Notes under the pieces: model-generated
Databases searched by the model: none
What the model was told of the DNA's origin: nothing
The model's input: the letters and a program-made list of their open reading frames with translations, nothing else
Part shown: one piece after another, positions 25,153 through 33,448 of the stretch
How the letters are laid out: every line of letters begins with the position of its first letter
Position numbering within the stretch: position 1 is the stretch's first letter
Translations under genes and position numbers: made by a program
Assembly (NCBI GenBank): GCA_947072905.1
Contig: CAMTKF010000001.1
Location: forward strand, 1 to 64,000
Length of the DNA: 64,000 nucleotides
Source: an uncultured Bacteroidales bacterium
GTDB lineage: Bacteria > Bacteroidota > Bacteroidia > Bacteroidales > Muribaculaceae
Direction of reading: 5' to 3'

Positions 25153-26528
25153 TGAATAATAATAATAACTTCATAAGCCGCAGACATTTTCTGCGTACAG
25201 CCTCTTTGGCTGCCGGAGCTGTAGCATTGGTAGGCTGCGATTCCGATAAAAACAAATCAGAACAAACATCATCATCTTCAAAACCTGAAGGGAAGATGAC
25301 TATGCGCATCAATTCTTCTACCGGTGACACTGTGAGTATTCTCGGTTTTGGCTGCATGCGTCTGCCCCGAATAGACGGGCCTGATTCTGAAATAGACAGA
25401 GAAGCGGTTGACGAATTGGTTGACTATGCTATGGCTCATGGTGTGAATTATTATGATTCGTCACCGGTTTACTGCAAAGGCGAATCTGAGCAAATAATGG
25501 GCGAATCGCTGAGCCGATACCCGCGCGACAGCTATTTTATCGCAACCAAACTCTCTAATTTCGACCCGTCTACATATCCGAAAGAAAAGTCTGTAGAGAT
25601 GTTCAAAAAGTCACTTGAATATTTCAAGACAGACTATATTGATTATTATCTCCTTCACAGCATAGGCGGCGGTGGCGTTGAAACCATGCGCAAGAGATAT
25701 ATCGAGAACGGAATGCTTGATTACCTCAAAGAGCAAAAAGCCAAAGGTGTAATTCGCAATCTCGGATTCTCTTATCATGGCGATATCAATGCGTTCAACG
25801 AGCTTTTAAAGATGCACGATGATGGCGATGTACATTGGGATTTCGTTCAGATACAACTTAATTATATAAACTGGGAACATCCGGCTGAAAGCAATGGGAT
25901 AACCGCCCGCTGGCTGTATGAAGAACTCGAGAAACGTAATATCTCGTGTGTGATAATGGAGCCTTTATTGGGTGGTCGACTGGCAAATGTTCCGTCAAAC
26001 GTCCATTCAAAAATGAAAAGCCGTCGTCCGGATGCAAGCCCGGCATCATGGGCGTTCCGGTTTGCTGCTCAGCCCGGTGTGTTGACTGTGCTCAGCGGTA
26101 TGACTTACATGGAACATCTTGAGGATAATACCCGTACATACTCTTCTTTGGAGCCTCTTACCGATGAAGAGACCGACTTCCTTATGGTTTGTGCTAAAAA
26201 TATAGCTGACGCCGATGTGGTGCCATGTACAGCCTGCGCATACTGTATGCCATGTCCTTACGGTATAGATATTCCCGGCATATTCGCACATTATAACAAA
26301 TGCCTGAACGAAGACCGGCTGCCGCTTGACAAGCGCGATCCGCAATATGTCAAAGCCCGCAGGGCTTATCTCATTGGTTACGACCGAGCTGTAGAAAAAC
26401 TGCGCCAGGCCGATCGTTGCATCAGTTGCGGAACTTGCCTTAGCGCATGCCCTCAGTCGATTGATATACCCAAACAGCTCAAGCGAATCAACTCATATAC
26501 CGAACAGCTCAAGCAGAACACGCTTTAA
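25152..26528 (+). CDS. Tat-exported aldo/keto reductase with C-terminal ferredoxin domain
   Basis: A 458-residue oxidoreductase. A twin-arginine signal SRRHFLRTASLAAG (9-22) runs into a lipobox ending at C29 (ALVGC), so it should be a Tat-dependent lipoprotein. The aldo/keto reductase barrel shows GFGCMRLP, YYDSSPVYC (catalytic Tyr), ATKLS (Lys) and YYLLHS (His). The C-terminal domain binds two 4Fe-4S clusters: CTACAYCMPCPYGIDIP and CISCGTCLSACPQSIDIP. Such FeS-tailed reductases are common, but export implies electrons come from the adjacent polyferredoxin instead of cytosolic NAD(P)H. That coupling and the substrate are inference. A strong terminator follows. Confidence 0.88.
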   Translation: MNNNNNFISRRHFLRTASLAAGAVALVGCDSDKNKSEQTSSSSKPEGKMTMRINSSTGDTVSILGFGCMRLPRIDGPDSEIDREAVDELVDYAMAHGVNYYDSSPVYCKGESEQIMGESLSRYPRDSYFIATKLSNFDPSTYPKEKSVEMFKKSLEYFKTDYIDYYLLHSIGGGGVETMRKRYIENGMLDYLKEQKAKGVIRNLGFSYHGDINAFNELLKMHDDGDVHWDFVQIQLNYINWEHPAESNGITARWLYEELEKRNISCVIMEPLLGGRLANVPSNVHSKMKSRRPDASPASWAFRFAAQPGVLTVLSGMTYMEHLEDNTRTYSSLEPLTDEETDFLMVCAKNIADADVVPCTACAYCMPCPYGIDIPGIFAHYNKCLNEDRLPLDKRDPQYVKARRAYLIGYDRAVEKLRQADRCISCGTCLSACPQSIDIPKQLKRINSYTEQLKQNTL

Positions 26529-26547
26529 GGCTTCCGTATTTCACAAG

Positions 26548-26598
26548 GTCAGACGTTGCATCCTAAAACAGTTTTAGATATGCGGCGTCTGACTTTTT
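26548..26598 (+). terminator. Rho-independent terminator of the reductase operon
   Basis: GTCAGACG (26548-26555) pairs with CGTCTGAC (26586-26593), with inner GCAT/ATGC and AAAAC/GTTTT pairings, followed by five T. Confidence 0.88.
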
Positions 26599-26637
26599 CA
26601 GGTTTAACTTGTTATATAAATAGTTAATACTGAAGTT

Positions 26638-27054
26638 ATGAAAATATTGAAGAATTCTGCGTTTTTAGTACTTGCAGGTACATTGAGTCTGACATTGGGT
26701 TCATGCGCCGACCTTGGATTTGGCGTTGATGTTGACAGTGGCGGTGTGGGTCCATACTGGTATGGAGACGGAGCCTATTCCAATCAGGTATGGAATAATC
26801 CATGGTATTATTATCCGGGTCCGGCACCTATTTACGGCCCCGGTCCTGTGATTGACTATTCGCCGGCCTTCAGGCCGCCGGTAAGGCCTGTGCCAAATCC
26901 GCCTCAAGTAATCATACCGTCACGTCCTGCACAGACTGTGATACCCTCACGGCCGTCCGGAGGAAATAATCGTCCAGGAAATATGGGCAGACCTCAGCAG
27001 AATACGACACCCACCGTTAATCTTGGAGATTTGAATATGAACAGGGGCAGATAG
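26638..27054 (+). CDS. Small proline-rich lipoprotein
   Basis: A 138-residue protein with a lipoprotein signal (lipobox LTLGSC, C23). The mature part is rich in P, G, Y and N: a tyrosine/tryptophan segment (PYWYGDGAYSNQVWNNPWYY), then a proline-rich tail in which IIPSRPAQT and VIPSRPSGG form an imperfect repeat. No domain is recognised. It is probably surface or envelope located and unstructured. It stands between the reductase operon terminator and the YitT gene. Confidence 0.75.
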   Translation: MKILKNSAFLVLAGTLSLTLGSCADLGFGVDVDSGGVGPYWYGDGAYSNQVWNNPWYYYPGPAPIYGPGPVIDYSPAFRPPVRPVPNPPQVIIPSRPAQTVIPSRPSGGNNRPGNMGRPQQNTTPTVNLGDLNMNRGR

Positions 27055-27119
27055 CACTTTATATTGGCATAGTGTCAAATTTATTTCCTTAGGAAGTATG
27101 CATTTTGCAAAAAACTGAG

Positions 27120-27127
27120 TATATTTG
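27120..27127 (+). promoter_or_regulatory. -7 box (TATATTTG) for the YitT-family gene
   Basis: TATATTTGC lies 28 nt before ATG 27156. No TTTG stands at the right distance for a -33 box (the nearest is 12 nt away). Its position rules out the upstream in-frame TTG at 27105 as the start. Confidence 0.55.
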
Positions 27128-27155
27128 CACAAAATTTCATACTCCTGAACAAACC

Positions 27156-28127
27156 ATGACTACAAAGGTTAACGGAACTAAAATTTGGCGTACTATAAAA
27201 GACTATTTTTTCATTACTCTTGGTACAGCCATATATGCTTTCGGATTTGCATCCTTTATTTTACCTCACGATGTTGTAATCGGAGGTGTTGCCGGTCTCA
27301 GTACCATATTGTATTTCACAACCGGTATGCCCATTGCCGTAGCTAACTATGCGCTGAACCTTACGCTTCTTGCCATAGCTTATAAAATTGTCGGAAAACA
27401 ATTCGTTATCGGCACAATTTTTGGTGCGACAATGATATCGTTGATGATGGGTATTGCCATCCCATTGTGCGGCGATATATTCTCGCTTGACCCGTTCTTA
27501 AGCTGCGTTATCGGTGGTATAATGGCCGGTGTGGGTATTGGCATGGCCTTCACCCATGGCGGATCTACCGGCGGTACTGATATTGTTGCAGCAATGGTTG
27601 CAAAATACACAAATGTCACCATAGGGCGCATGATGCTTTATGTAGATATGTGTATAATATCGTCATCATATCTAATCTTCCATAAGGTTGATAATGTAGT
27701 TTACGGCTTTATTGTTCTCTTCATGAGCTCATACATGGCCGATCTTCTCATCAATACCAACCGTCAGGCTGTCCAGTTCACCATCTTCTCAGCTCGATGG
27801 AAAGAAATTGCTACTGCAATCAACAATGAGGCACGCCGCGGCTGCACAATACTCAACGGTATGGGCTGGTATTCTAAACAAGATGTGAAGATTCTTTTGG
27901 TTATGGCACGCAAAATAGAATCAGTTCATATATTCCGCATTATCAAGAGCATTGATCCTGAGGCATTCATAACTCAGGCCAATGTAAATGGTGTATATGG
28001 TAAAGGCTTCGATCAAATGAAAGTAAGGATGAAGCTCGACAATAGTTCCGCCAAGGCTCATGTTGAGCAGCACGCCAAGATTGATGAAGAATTCAAGGGT
28101 GCATCATCAGGCCACCGAATGGTTTAA
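27156..28127 (+). CDS. YitT family membrane protein (DUF161 plus DUF2179)
   Basis: A 323-residue inner-membrane protein. About six membrane helices occupy residues 15-220, with the family motifs FGFASFILPHDVVIGGVAG and FTHGGSTGGTDIVAAM. The C-terminal DUF2179 domain (ILNGMGWYSKQDVKILLVM ... IDPEAFITQANVNGVYGKGF) is cytoplasmic. The function of the family is not established; transport has been suggested. It is followed by cdsA 23 nt later. Confidence 0.92.
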   Translation: MTTKVNGTKIWRTIKDYFFITLGTAIYAFGFASFILPHDVVIGGVAGLSTILYFTTGMPIAVANYALNLTLLAIAYKIVGKQFVIGTIFGATMISLMMGIAIPLCGDIFSLDPFLSCVIGGIMAGVGIGMAFTHGGSTGGTDIVAAMVAKYTNVTIGRMMLYVDMCIISSSYLIFHKVDNVVYGFIVLFMSSYMADLLINTNRQAVQFTIFSARWKEIATAINNEARRGCTILNGMGWYSKQDVKILLVMARKIESVHIFRIIKSIDPEAFITQANVNGVYGKGFDQMKVRMKLDNSSAKAHVEQHAKIDEEFKGASSGHRMV

Positions 28128-28150
28128 CTGTTATCAAGTACATTTATATC

Positions 28151-28990
28151 GTGGAAAACTCAAAATTAAAAAATATGTTTGTCCGTTCCCTGTCGGGAGC
28201 GGTCTATGTAGCCCTTATAATAGGCTGCATTCTCGCAGGGAATCTATGGTTTGCAATTCTTACCGGTATTCTGATTGTACTCTCTATGTATGAGCTGCAG
28301 TCATTGCTTACAAAAAGGTCGCCGATGTCAGGTAAAATACGTTTATTTGATATTGCAATGGCGTTGTGCTTGTTGGCCGGTTTGTCTTTGATTAATCTGT
28401 ATTCAAGCCTGGGCGGCACTTATCTCATCAGTTTTGGTGTATTGTATATTTCACTGCGTATAATTCTGGCAGTGGCTGACAAAGGAGAAAATCCGGCTAA
28501 ATCAATGCTTTACTCTCTTCTTTCAATGTGTTATCTTGCCTGGCCGTTGCTTCTGCTCTACATCGCATATTCAAATTATACAGATGGCAAGGCGCTCGTG
28601 TTGATAACCTTTATTTTGATTTGGGTCAACGATACGGGTGCATATCTTTCAGGCATGAGCATGGGACGCCACAAAATGTGCGAACGCCTGTCACCTAAGA
28701 AAACCTGGGAAGGATTTTGGGGAGGTTTCATCCTCTGCATTGTTGCCGGTGTCGTTTCAGCCTTAATCATAGGCCATGCAGAAGGCGAGAAGCTGGTTAT
28801 CTGGGGTTTGTATGCTGCTCTGGTCAGCTTGTTCGGCACGTTCGGCGATCTGTTTGAATCGCTCATCAAGAGAAACCTCAACGTAAAGGATTCCGGGAAC
28901 CTTATTCCGGGTCATGGAGGTATCCTCGACCGTATCGACTCCATTCTGGCTGTCGCCCCCTTGGCTGCAATTATGTCGTCTATTTTATGA
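28151..28990 (+). CDS. cdsA: Phosphatidate cytidylyltransferase
   Basis: Makes CDP-diacylglycerol from phosphatidate and CTP in the membrane, the branch point of phospholipid synthesis. Hydrophobic throughout, with the CdsA signature PGHGGILDRIDSIL near the C-terminus and the upstream LSPKKTWEGFWGG. Two starts are possible: GTG 28151 (279 residues) or ATG 28175 (MFVRSLSGAVYV), the latter closer to the family's usual N-terminus. Its 3' end overlaps the convergent HAD gene by 11 bp. Confidence 0.95.
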   Translation: MENSKLKNMFVRSLSGAVYVALIIGCILAGNLWFAILTGILIVLSMYELQSLLTKRSPMSGKIRLFDIAMALCLLAGLSLINLYSSLGGTYLISFGVLYISLRIILAVADKGENPAKSMLYSLLSMCYLAWPLLLLYIAYSNYTDGKALVLITFILIWVNDTGAYLSGMSMGRHKMCERLSPKKTWEGFWGGFILCIVAGVVSALIIGHAEGEKLVIWGLYAALVSLFGTFGDLFESLIKRNLNVKDSGNLIPGHGGILDRIDSILAVAPLAAIMSSIL

Positions 28991-29768
28991 CACCGTAATG
29001 CCTCAGGGCATTAGCAATACCATCATCGTCGACTGTGTTTGTCACATAGTCGGCGATTTCTTTTACAGCATCATTTGCATTTCCCATCGCAACCCCTGCC
29101 CCGGCAGCCTTCAGCATACTTATATCGTTGCCTCCGTCACCAAATCCAATGGTTTCGTTCAATGAAAAGCCAAAACGGTGTGCAATCTCAGCCATGCCTT
29201 TTGCCTTGGTAACCCCCTTAGCGGTGATATCAAAAAAGTACGGACACCAGCGGCTCATCTCCACACTGCTCAAATCCCCTTTAACGAGCTGTTCCTCATC
29301 TTCGGGGATGAATGGAGTAAGCTGAAGTACCGGCTCCCTCAGCACCGACTCTATATCATCGTTCTCATTAAATGCCGGGGCATTGAGCAGTTTTTTGAAA
29401 AAGTCGGCATCATACTTTTTATAATTATACATGCCCCGGCTCTTGGTACCTACTACTATGCATGCTCTGTCGAGCCTTTTACATATTTCGAGTACTTCAC
29501 GCACATCATCAGTATCAATGGGACTAAGCGATATTGTCTCATCCTTACAGAAACAATAGGCTCCGTTGGTTGTAATATAACCCTCTACAAGATGGGATAT
29601 AGCACCTACATTATTTATAAAAATAGGGGGACGCCCCGTTGATATGAATATTTTCACACCCGAGTCGTGCGCCTGTTCAAGAGCGGCTACGGTTGACCCG
29701 GGAATTTCATGAGTCTTGAAACTTACAAGAGTTCCGTCTATATCAAAAAACAGAGCTTTTATCCCCAT
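28980..29768 (-). CDS. Cof-type HAD-superfamily phosphatase
   Basis: A 262-residue HAD hydrolase of class IIB. Motif I is FFDIDGTLVSF with the nucleophile and acid aspartates, motif II ISTGRPP, and motif IV GFGDGGNDISMLKAAG. The start at ATG 29768 (MGIKALFFD) is chosen because it lies one base after the xth stop. Family members dephosphorylate sugar phosphates or cofactors, and the substrate cannot be assigned. It is the last gene of the aminotransferase-porin-xth operon and overlaps cdsA tail-to-tail. Confidence 0.93.
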   Translation of the reverse strand: MGIKALFFDIDGTLVSFKTHEIPGSTVAALEQAHDSGVKIFISTGRPPIFINNVGAISHLVEGYITTNGAYCFCKDETISLSPIDTDDVREVLEICKRLDRACIVVGTKSRGMYNYKKYDADFFKKLLNAPAFNENDDIESVLREPVLQLTPFIPEDEEQLVKGDLSSVEMSRWCPYFFDITAKGVTKAKGMAEIAHRFGFSLNETIGFGDGGNDISMLKAAGAGVAMGNANDAVKEIADYVTNTVDDDGIANALRHYGVIK

Positions 29769-29769
29769 A

Positions 29770-30525
29770 TTATAAATCAATTTCTATAGATACCGGACAA
29801 TGGTCAGAGCCGGTAACATCTGCATGAATTGAAGCATCTTTAAGCTTGGGAGCAAGACGCTCTGAAATCAGGAAATAATCAATACGCCAGCCTACATTCC
29901 TGGCTCTTGCTCCACCACGGTAGCTCCACCATGAATATGCCTTTTCCTGTGTGGGATGAAGGTATCTGAAAGTATCTACAAACCCTCTTGACAGAAGCGA
30001 GGTCATTGCCGAACGTTCTTCATCGGTAAATCCTGCACTGCGTCTGTTGGTCTTGGGATTTGCGAGGTCTATTTCCTCGTGGGCCACATTTAAATCACCG
30101 CATATTATCACAGGCTTTTCCTTGTCGAGACGGCATACATAATCGGCAAACTCACGCTCCCACTCCATTCTGTAGTCAAGCCTTGCAAGTTCGCTTTGCG
30201 AATTCGGGGTATACACATTTACAAGGTAAAAATTCCCGAAATCGAGTGTTACCACACGTCCCTCTTGATCGTGTTCGTCAATACCTATACCTTGGGAAAA
30301 CGCCTCCGGCTTGTGACGGGTAAACGTCACTGTACCGGAGTAGCCTTTGCGCAAAGCATAATCATAGTACGATTCATAACCGTCGAATTCCAGGTCAAGC
30401 TGTCCTGCCTGCAATTTGGTTTCCTGCAGACAGAAAAAATCTGCGTCGAAACTTTTGAATATTTCGGCAAAGCCTTTGCCTACAATTGCCCTAAGGCCGT
30501 TAACGTTCCAAGATATAAATTTCAT
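29770..30525 (-). CDS. xth: Exodeoxyribonuclease III
   Basis: A 251-residue AP endonuclease/3'-5' exonuclease of base excision repair. It shows the family signatures MKFISWNVNGLRA (N7), FCLQETKL (E35), VYTPNSQ, GDLNVAHEEIDLANPK, and the catalytic ending GSDHCPVSIEI. The YSWWSYRGGARARNVGWRID segment is characteristic of the ExoIII branch. It overlaps the porin stop by one base and is followed directly by the HAD gene. Confidence 0.96.
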   Translation of the reverse strand: MKFISWNVNGLRAIVGKGFAEIFKSFDADFFCLQETKLQAGQLDLEFDGYESYYDYALRKGYSGTVTFTRHKPEAFSQGIGIDEHDQEGRVVTLDFGNFYLVNVYTPNSQSELARLDYRMEWEREFADYVCRLDKEKPVIICGDLNVAHEEIDLANPKTNRRSAGFTDEERSAMTSLLSRGFVDTFRYLHPTQEKAYSWWSYRGGARARNVGWRIDYFLISERLAPKLKDASIHADVTGSDHCPVSIEIDL

Positions 30526-31547
30526 CAGAATACTACAACGAGTTCAGCTACAATCTTATCATCGCGGTCGATGGAAGGTGAATAGCTGTCTTTATAAAAA
30601 TATTTTTCGTAATCAAGCAGCAGTTCGCACTTTACGGGCTTGCGGATATAAGCCAGTGTTGTTCCTACAGTAAGGCGCTGACGCTTGGGGAATGTCTGGG
30701 TCAGATGACCTGTATTGTTGCATACGCCGTTTGAACGGCTCGATACGGTTTCGAATCGGCCCTGAAAGCTCCATTTTTTAAAGAAGCCTTTCAGTGGAAT
30801 TCCATAATCGGCCCATACGTTGAAAGAATGGGCATCATGGTACGAATCATTTGTATAATGGGTATACATATATTCGCCTTCGGCGGTGAAACGGCCCGAC
30901 TTGAATGTCACGGCAGCGTCTGCCATATTCATGCGTATAGAGTCGGGGCAAATGGTTTGGAAACCGGCTGCGAATGTAACAGGGCCGACTTCATAAGTAG
31001 CCTTAGCCGCAAAGGTCATTTCTTTAGACCACGGTGTGTGATCAGAAATCTTATGATTGGAAAAAACGCCCATGTGCAGCTTCAATGGTAATGATGTGGG
31101 TTCATACATACCCTGAATACCTACCGCGCGATTATTGGCATCGTCGCGGCCTATGAATGAACGGTTTGCAAAGATGTATGTGCCCGGTCCGCGGAAAGCA
31201 TCCACACCAAACGGCACACGGAACTGACCTGCCTGAACTGCAAAGTTCTCGGGGAGGTTGAATCTGGCCCACCCGTCAAGGAACTTCATTGTGCCCATGT
31301 CACAGAGATCCGCACGCAGATAGTACTGCAGCTGAGGGGCTATTTTACCTTTAAGCCACACACGTGCATTTCTTACTGTAAACCTGTTTTCGCCGCCATG
31401 ACCATCATCTGTGGCCATTTCCCAACGGGTGCGGAATACACCGCCAAAAGTAGGACGATAATCAACTGATTGAGTAGTAGCCGTGTCTGCGGCTGATGAA
31501 TTGAGAGCCATCGCGGCTGCCATAATACATGAAGCAATCTTTTTCAT
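30525..31547 (-). CDS. Outer-membrane porin (OprO/OprP-like)
   Basis: A 340-residue protein with a signal peptide (about 1-20) and alternating beta-strand sequence such as RFTVRNARVWLKGKIAPQLQYYLRADL and FAVQAGQFRVPFGVDAFRGP, the pattern of phosphate-selective porin O/P-type barrels. It ends in VAELVVVF, a terminal aromatic typical of barrel proteins. Substrate selectivity cannot be deduced. It lies 23 nt after the aminotransferase gene and overlaps xth by one base. Confidence 0.88.
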   Translation of the reverse strand: MKKIASCIMAAAMALNSSAADTATTQSVDYRPTFGGVFRTRWEMATDDGHGGENRFTVRNARVWLKGKIAPQLQYYLRADLCDMGTMKFLDGWARFNLPENFAVQAGQFRVPFGVDAFRGPGTYIFANRSFIGRDDANNRAVGIQGMYEPTSLPLKLHMGVFSNHKISDHTPWSKEMTFAAKATYEVGPVTFAAGFQTICPDSIRMNMADAAVTFKSGRFTAEGEYMYTHYTNDSYHDAHSFNVWADYGIPLKGFFKKWSFQGRFETVSSRSNGVCNNTGHLTQTFPKRQRLTVGTTLAYIRKPVKCELLLDYEKYFYKDSYSPSIDRDDKIVAELVVVF

Positions 31548-31570
31548 TACTTTTTTTATACCTTATCAAA

Positions 31571-32770
31571 TCAATTTTTTCTTCCCGGATATTCCATAAG
31601 AGCTTTTTCGAGTACATCCATCGCACGCGAAAGCTCTTCTTTTTCAAGCACGTATGCCATACGTACTTCGTCAAGGCCCATACCTTCAGTAGCATAGAAG
31701 CCTGAAGCCGGAGCCATAAATATTGTCTGATTCTCGTAATTAAATTCAGTAAGACACCAGATGCAGAATTTCTCAGCATCATCTACCGGCAGCCGTACCA
31801 CGGTGTAAAACGCACCCATAGGTATGGGCGTGTAGCACCCCGGTATCCTGTTGATGCGGTCAACCAGAAATTTACGTCGTTCGACATATTCATTGTATGT
31901 CTGCAACATATATTCGGGCGGAGTATCAATCGAGGCTTCTGCTACTATCTGTCCTAATAATGGAGGTGAGAGCCTGGCCTGACAGAATTTCATTACATTG
32001 GTCTTCAATGCCTTGTTCTTGGTAATCAATGCTCCTACTCTTATACCGCATTCATTATAGCGCTTCGATACGGAATCAATCAGCACTACCTGATCCTCTA
32101 TTCCGGGCAGGTGGAATGCCGAAATATATGGAGCGCCCGTGTAGCAGAATTCACGATACACTTCATCTGAAAACAAGAACAGATCATGTTGTTTAACCAG
32201 ATCACGAATTTGCAGCATCTCTTTCATTGTATAGAGATAGCCCGTAGGATTATTAGGATTGCAAATCAATATACCCTTTGTCTTTGGGGTTATAAGCTTT
32301 TCAAACTCCTCAACCGGAGGCAGCTCAAACCCTGAATCTATAGTTGAAGGCACTGTTACGATCTTGGCTCCGGCCGAAATTGCAAACGCCATATAATTAG
32401 CGTACGCAGGCTCCGGCACTATTATTTCATCTCCGGGATCCAGACATGCCATGAATGCGAACAATACAGCTTCTGAACCACCGGTTGTAACGATGATATC
32501 ATCTGTTTCCACCTCTATATTAAAGCGGTGGTAATATTCACGCAATTTCTCACGCAACGATAACAAGCCTTCCGAGGGGCTGTATTCCAAAACCTTTCGG
32601 TCTATGTGTTTCAAAGCTTCAAGAGCTTCGGGAGGTGTGGGCACATCAGGCTGGCCTATATTGAGGCGATAAACCTTTACACCCTTGGCAGCAGCCTCAT
32701 TAGCATAATGTACGAGACGGCGGATGGGTGATGCAGGCATTTTGTTGCCTCTTTCTGATACTTGTGGCAT
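31571..32770 (-). CDS. Class I pyridoxal-phosphate aminotransferase
   Basis: A 399-residue fold-type I aminotransferase. The cofactor lysine is K236 in SVSKRYNECGIR, the phosphate-binding region includes TTGGSEAV, and NPNNPTGYLY (171-180) is the usual conserved asparagine motif. The sequence resembles aspartate/aromatic-type transaminases, but the amino-acid specificity is not certain. It is the first gene of the operon, behind a -7 box at 32797-32804. Confidence 0.93.
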   Translation of the reverse strand: MPQVSERGNKMPASPIRRLVHYANEAAAKGVKVYRLNIGQPDVPTPPEALEALKHIDRKVLEYSPSEGLLSLREKLREYYHRFNIEVETDDIIVTTGGSEAVLFAFMACLDPGDEIIVPEPAYANYMAFAISAGAKIVTVPSTIDSGFELPPVEEFEKLITPKTKGILICNPNNPTGYLYTMKEMLQIRDLVKQHDLFLFSDEVYREFCYTGAPYISAFHLPGIEDQVVLIDSVSKRYNECGIRVGALITKNKALKTNVMKFCQARLSPPLLGQIVAEASIDTPPEYMLQTYNEYVERRKFLVDRINRIPGCYTPIPMGAFYTVVRLPVDDAEKFCIWCLTEFNYENQTIFMAPASGFYATEGMGLDEVRMAYVLEKEELSRAMDVLEKALMEYPGRKN

Positions 32771-33107
32771 TGAATCGTTTATTTTTTTAAGAACTGCAAA
32801 TTTACGAACTTTCCGCTAAATAATGCACCTGTTTTATAAAAAAAGATATTTTGAATCACCGGGCAAGCAATCTGAAAGTATTGCCGACATAAGTATTGCA
32901 CATATTATCACACATACATGGCAGGAACAATTCAGAAAAGATGTATTAGCTATATATACAACTTATTACAGCTTCAAAAATCAAAAACATGTTCTTAAAC
33001 ATATCACAATTTTTGCTGTTTGTTTGCTCAATTGGAAATAAAGTTATAATTTTAAGCCGTAAAACTACAACATGCATATTAAATAACCTATAAAAACTGA
33101 TAAAATT
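32771..33107. other. 337-bp intergenic region with two promoter elements
   Basis: On the minus strand, TAAATTTG (32804-32797) is a likely -7 box for the aminotransferase operon, without a good -33. On the plus strand, TTTG (33023-33026) and TAATTTTA (33047-33054), 20 nt apart, are a probable promoter with one mismatch for the HTH-like gene at 33108. A 72-codon frame at 32823-33041 has no family resemblance and overlaps the promoter, so I do not call it a gene. Confidence 0.55.
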
Positions 33108-33365
33108 ATGTCTAAGACCATCACCTTCAACGAGCTTCGCCGCCTTAAAGACAGTTTGCCTGACGGTTCGATGCACAAAATCGCAGATAAACTCAACGTA
33201 ACAGTGCAGACCGTTCGCAACTACTTCGGCGGCTCAAACTATGAATACGGAAAGAACATGGGTCTTCATATCGAACCCGGTCCCGACGGAGGTATTGTTG
33301 TACTCGACGATCCCACCATCTACGACATGGCCGTTTCTATCCTCAAAGAAAACGAAGCTGAATAA
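33108..33365 (+). CDS. Small putative DNA-binding protein
   Basis: An 85-residue soluble protein. Residues 20-38 (GSMHKIADKLNVTVQTVRN) read as a helix-turn-helix: a KIADKLNV helix, a turn and a recognition helix TVQTVRNYF. The rest (LHIEPGPDGGIVVLDDPTIYDMAVSIL) is compact and acidic. I recall near-identical small proteins across Bacteroidales without an assigned function. It has its own likely promoter and terminator, so it is a single-gene unit. A regulatory or nucleoid role is inference. Confidence 0.7.
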   Translation: MSKTITFNELRRLKDSLPDGSMHKIADKLNVTVQTVRNYFGGSNYEYGKNMGLHIEPGPDGGIVVLDDPTIYDMAVSILKENEAE

Positions 33366-33386
33366 ATATGCATAACTTCTAAATTG

Positions 33387-33429
33387 GGAACCGGTACGGG
33401 ATTGGCTCGTTTCCGGTTCCTGATTTTTC
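33387..33429 (+). terminator. Rho-independent terminator
   Basis: GGAACCGG (33387-33394) pairs with CCGGTTCC (33413-33420), followed after TGA by five T. Confidence 0.75.
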
Positions 33430-33448
33430 ATAATATCATCTCAATGTC

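Noticed and set aside
32823..33041. 72-codon frame between the aminotransferase and the HTH-like gene
   Set aside because: Overlaps the probable promoter of the downstream gene and shows no family resemblance or protein-like pattern.
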